A DNA stretch of 64,000 bases from Erythrophleum ivorense (Eukaryota > Streptophyta > Magnoliopsida > Fabales > Fabaceae). The DNA is taken from NCBI GenBank assembly GCA_026724425.1, contig JAIUCV010000023.1:434001-498000 (forward strand), in the 5' to 3' direction. A program made the translations under genes and the position numbers. The notes beneath the pieces were generated by a model. The model was not told the origin of the DNA. It made no database searches and saw nothing but the letters and a program-made list of their open reading frames with translations. How positions within the stretch are numbered: the stretch's first letter is position 1; each line of letters begins with the position of its first letter. Below, piece by piece: positions 60,801 through 64,000 of this stretch.

Positions 60801-61797
60801 ATTCAAGCTCTCTTACATCTACATACATGAGGCAAAATAGGGAGAAAAAAGAGGAGGAAGTAGCTACCATGGGATGGAAGATTTACCTTGTTTTTCCTTA
60901 TTTTCTTGTTGATTCTCACTTTCCTTGGCCTCCGCTCTTCAAATCCTAATTTTCTCCTCTATTCTTCCCTCTAAACAGATCCAAAAACTTCAATAAAACC
61001 ATAGGAAGAAAGCTCAAAAGGAGAGGAACAAGTTTAGAAGAAGAAGGAGTATGAAAATTCATAAAATTCCTTACATTTTCCTTGCTTTTTCTCCTCCTTT
61101 CTTCTCCTCCATGGTGCGCCTAAGAGAGTTAGTGTTTTCTCTGGTTTTTAGGTAGAATGGGTCATGCAAATGAAGGGGGAAGAAATAAGAAACTTAAAGA
61201 GTGTTCAAGAAGCTTTCACTTTCTTTAAAATTCTAATTTTACCCTTCATTTTTGGCATTTTCGTTTCTAACTCATTTTAGCTTCTTTTTTAGAACCATCT
61301 TTTTCATTATAAAATTTAAGTTCTTGATTTAGTAAAATGCCTTTTGAATCACTCAAATCAGAGCGAAAGCCTTTCTGAACGAATCAGTCAATGTTTGGGT
61401 CAACCGACATTAGAAAATATCCACTAGAGAGGTTTTAACTATCCCGGAGTTTTCCATAGTTTTTAAAGCCTTTAAGAACCCCAAAAAACTTAAAAATTTC
61501 ATTTAAAAAACTCTCCTAAATGAATGCCAAAATTTGCTCAAAATGACGAAAATGCCCTTACGTTTCATTAATTTTTTGTCACAATTCTTTTCTTCATTCT
61601 AGCTTTATTTTTCCTTTTTTCTGAGCTTGGAATTCTCATTTTTATGACTCTAGATTACTTCTCCAATTTTTTGGGACCTTAACTACATCATTTTCAAGGG
61701 ACTTGTTTTTGTATTCGGTGTATTTCGTATGTTGACAGAGAAACTGTATGTTACATTTCTTACATTTTCTCTTATTTTCAGAAAACTTGATGTTATA
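57899..61797 (-). mobile_element. 3' LTR of element G, inserted in LTR I
   Basis: The left end (about 57899, uncertain by two bases) reads CTAAACACCATAA, a decayed TGTAACACCATAA. The right end is TGATGTTATA at 61797. Beyond it, on minus, lies a polypurine tract, so this is the 3' LTR of a minus-strand element continuing right. Apparent length of 3,899 bp includes a 23-base gap and an artefactual ~147-bp duplication, so the true length is about 3.73 kb. The left flank TAAGA (57894-57898) should be a target-site duplication. Confidence 0.82.
60604..60626. other. assembly gap (23 N) with duplicated flanks
   Basis: Bases 60457-60603 and 60627 to about 60775 are nearly identical and both start CTATATGAACTCTTAAACAT. 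They differ mostly in homopolymer lengths. Contig ends that overlap but were not merged are the likely cause; no other LTR copy has this duplication. Confidence 0.9.
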
Positions 61798-61810
61798 TTT
61801 CTCCCTCCTT
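61798..61810 (-). other. polypurine tract of element G
   Basis: On minus, AAGGAGGGAGAAA lies directly before the 3' LTR. It is preceded by AAGTTTTGAAGATGAAATTTA, the decayed counterpart of the element B internal end. Confidence 0.75.
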
Positions 61811-63003
61811 AAATAAATTTCATCTTCAAAACTTAGGGTACACTTTATCTTACTCTTTTCTTTTCAGGTTAATTGCTCTTTTCTTTCCCTTCTTCTTAGC
61901 TCTATACGCTTTTCTCAGTGATTTCACTCGTTTTGATTTTTCGTAGCCAGGAAATTTTCATACTAGCTTTTAAGGAGAGTTCTATTATTATAACGTGCTA
62001 GCTAGTTCTTTTCATAAGGGAAAGAAATTCCTAACTCTGGAGGCCTATCTTGGGAGAGCTTACTTATCATAACGGGTTAGTTTTAACCTAGTCGTAAGGG
62101 TTAACGTTTCTTTCAGTGGACTCATTTACATATCTCAAGAGGTAACTTATTTCATATCAAATCTCTCGTGTCCTTTCTCAATGTCTTTTCATAACATCTC
62201 GTCATCTTTTCTGATCATTACAGCCATCGGAGGTTTCTGTCTGTTTGTTTACTTATTTAAATGTATTGTCCGCTGTTCATCTCTATGTTCTTTCTTACTT
62301 GCTCATCCTATGATTACAATTCACATTTCTTTCTATCACAGGCCTTACATCTCAATTACTTACTGGGATTATAGCTCTTTTGAGGAGATTTTACTTTTAA
62401 TAATCTCAGTTTCTCTATTTACTACTACATCTATCTCTGTAGGCTGGGACTTTTCCTTACTTTCTTTGCTCACTTATAGTGGCACTTTATAGTCTCTCAT
62501 TTTAGTACTGATAAGCCTAACATATGTGTCTTATACTAGCATCAAAGAGCGACAACCACTTACTACTATTGAGTTTTGGTAGGATGCTAGCTATTTTCAC
62601 AGTTTTGCTCACTGAAAATATACTATACCACTTACCTCATGTAAAAATTGCACCTGACCCCTTTCTAAATATAAGCTAACATGCAAGGATCTCTCTATCC
62701 CTTAGTTAGGGCTACTATCTGATAGGTAGTGGTTTATCTAGCTCTAACTCTAGAAAGCTAATTTCTTACTTTCTCCATCCCATACATTATGCTCATCTAT
62801 CAAGAGAGCTAGTCAGTGGTCTAACTGTCTAAGTAAAGCTTTCATATCTCTGTGACAATGATTTACTGGACTCAGGAGATCTCTAGTCTCTGAGACAAAA
62901 GCTAACTAAAACTGTGCTGATCTTTGAGACTAACTGATATGTATCTTAGGTCGTCATCTCACTAGAGAACTATCATGCTATAACTGTAGGCCTTTTGTAA
63001 CTC

Positions 63004-63104
63004 TGTGGGATCTACTATGACCCTTGGATCTACTATGACCTTTCAGAGCCTTGTTAGGGTCTACTGCAATCTACTGTGCTATGCTAGGATCTACTGTGAT
63101 CCAT
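63004..63104 (-). repeat. degenerate short tandem motif in element G
   Basis: About five or six spaced copies of GGATCTACTRTGACC at intervals of about 20 bases. Related copies occur on the other strand in element B at about 46545-46625 (GATCACAATAGA, GATCGCAGTAGATCCC). Function unknown. Confidence 0.5.
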
Positions 63105-64000
63105 CCCTGGAAGATATCAAAGCCTAAAATTACTGTATCTGACAGTAAAATATATGCCCACTAAGTCCAATGACCATCGCTCATAGTAGTTGAGGCTAAA
63201 CTCAAAGGTACATTATGCTCTTCGTGCAAAGTGGGTTCTATGTTATCTGATTCTCTTGGATCCTATCATATTGATACTAGGGAGTATTTTAATTTTCACT
63301 CATCACTCCTCATAGGATCCTCAGATTCCCACTTCAGCCTTTTTTGCTTGGGCTTTCTTTTCTTACCCTATTGACTTACTTACTTTACATATACTCGCTC
63401 TAGCCCTTCTCTCATATCCTGTAGTTTCTAACTATACCCATGTTCTGCTTTTAAATGCTTTGGCACTAGAACATCTCATACACTAAGTGTGGTTAACATC
63501 TTTGGCAGGAGAGAGGCTATACACTAGTCCCTTCTCATTTCATTTACATATATTATAAGGGACTCAAGCTATGTATACTAAATATGGGCATTCTTTATTA
63601 AAGATTCCTCTCTTCATACTTTTCTTACTATTTTAGTATTTCTGGAATCTCTTTACCTCACCCTTCTAACTTATCTCATTATCTAGCTAACTAGGATACC
63701 TTTTGATTATCGAGACACTTTGGTAATTGATGTTGTCATTTGCTATGTACTTAAGCCACATTACTACCAAGTTGGCCAGACCTAATATTATGTAGCCTCT
63801 GTTGCAAGCAAACCATAACATTAAATATTAATACACTGGTACTTCATGCTAAGCTCAGAGTCACTATCGCTAGTATATTACAAGTTTCCCAATAATCTAA
63901 AGTATTCCTCTCGTACTTTTCTTTATTTGTCCTATTCTTATAGGATACTGGGGGAAAAATATGATTCTTTTCTTTACTTCGTCCCGAGATCACTATACAT

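Larger units (their letters stand above)
61798..64000 (-). mobile_element. internal region of element G, running off the window
   Basis: Matches the 3' part of the element B internal region in reverse (for example 63000-63250 against 46380-46640, and TTCATAAGGGAAAGAAATTCC near 62010 against the 51084-51170 region). No pol motif is visible in either strand. The plus-strand frame at 62181-62492 is on the wrong strand and unrecognised. Confidence 0.7.

Overview
The window is AT-rich nuclear DNA of a flowering plant. It holds one large intron-containing TIR-NB-ARC-LRR (TNL) resistance gene. TNLs are characteristic of eudicots and absent from grasses, so a eudicot is likely; I cannot name the species. 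Nearly everything else is retrotransposon sequence or unassigned intergenic DNA. I see no rRNA or tRNA genes, CRISPR arrays or bacterial genes.

Layout. 1-2443: T-rich DNA, then weak signs of a spliced transcript (a CT-rich leader, and an exon-sized block with good splice sites on the minus strand). 2444-6161: a solo LTR with a perfect GTGTG target-site duplication (TSD). 6162-13740: low-complexity DNA, a ~1.4-kb fold-back (inverted-repeat) element at 7360-8800, and unassigned DNA. 13745-14500: a decayed Ty1/copia remnant. 14699-14925: an unidentified coding-like exon. 16442-20653 (minus): the TNL gene, five coding exons, about 1,200 residues, all signature motifs intact. 20990-22972: tandem repeats and microsatellites.

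22973-64000 is one continuous nest of Ty3/gypsy-type elements with very long LTRs (3.0-3.8 kb). The oldest visible element, A (minus strand), is broken into pieces: its 3' LTR runs 22973-32899 and is interrupted by solo LTRs E and D; its pol is 32900-36184, followed by solo LTR C; its protease fragment is 39798 to about 39900, followed by element B; its gag fragment is 55119-55913, followed by LTR I. Element B (plus strand, about 39900-55118) has two LTRs, a primer-binding site complementary to initiator tRNA-Met and a polypurine tract, but no pol that I can recognise. Solo LTR H sits inside B with a perfect TTAAT TSD. LTR I (55914-57898) is interrupted by element G (minus strand), whose 3' LTR carries an assembly gap and whose body runs off the right edge.

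Functionally, the only gene I would expect to make a working protein is the TNL, an intracellular immune receptor. The LTRs share a conserved layout (TATA box, purine-rich leader, two GTAAG-like splice donors, a short palindrome, a ~30-bp degenerate tandem array). This suggests they once worked as mobile promoter/exon modules; the copy at 2444-6161 points toward the possible gene at the left edge.
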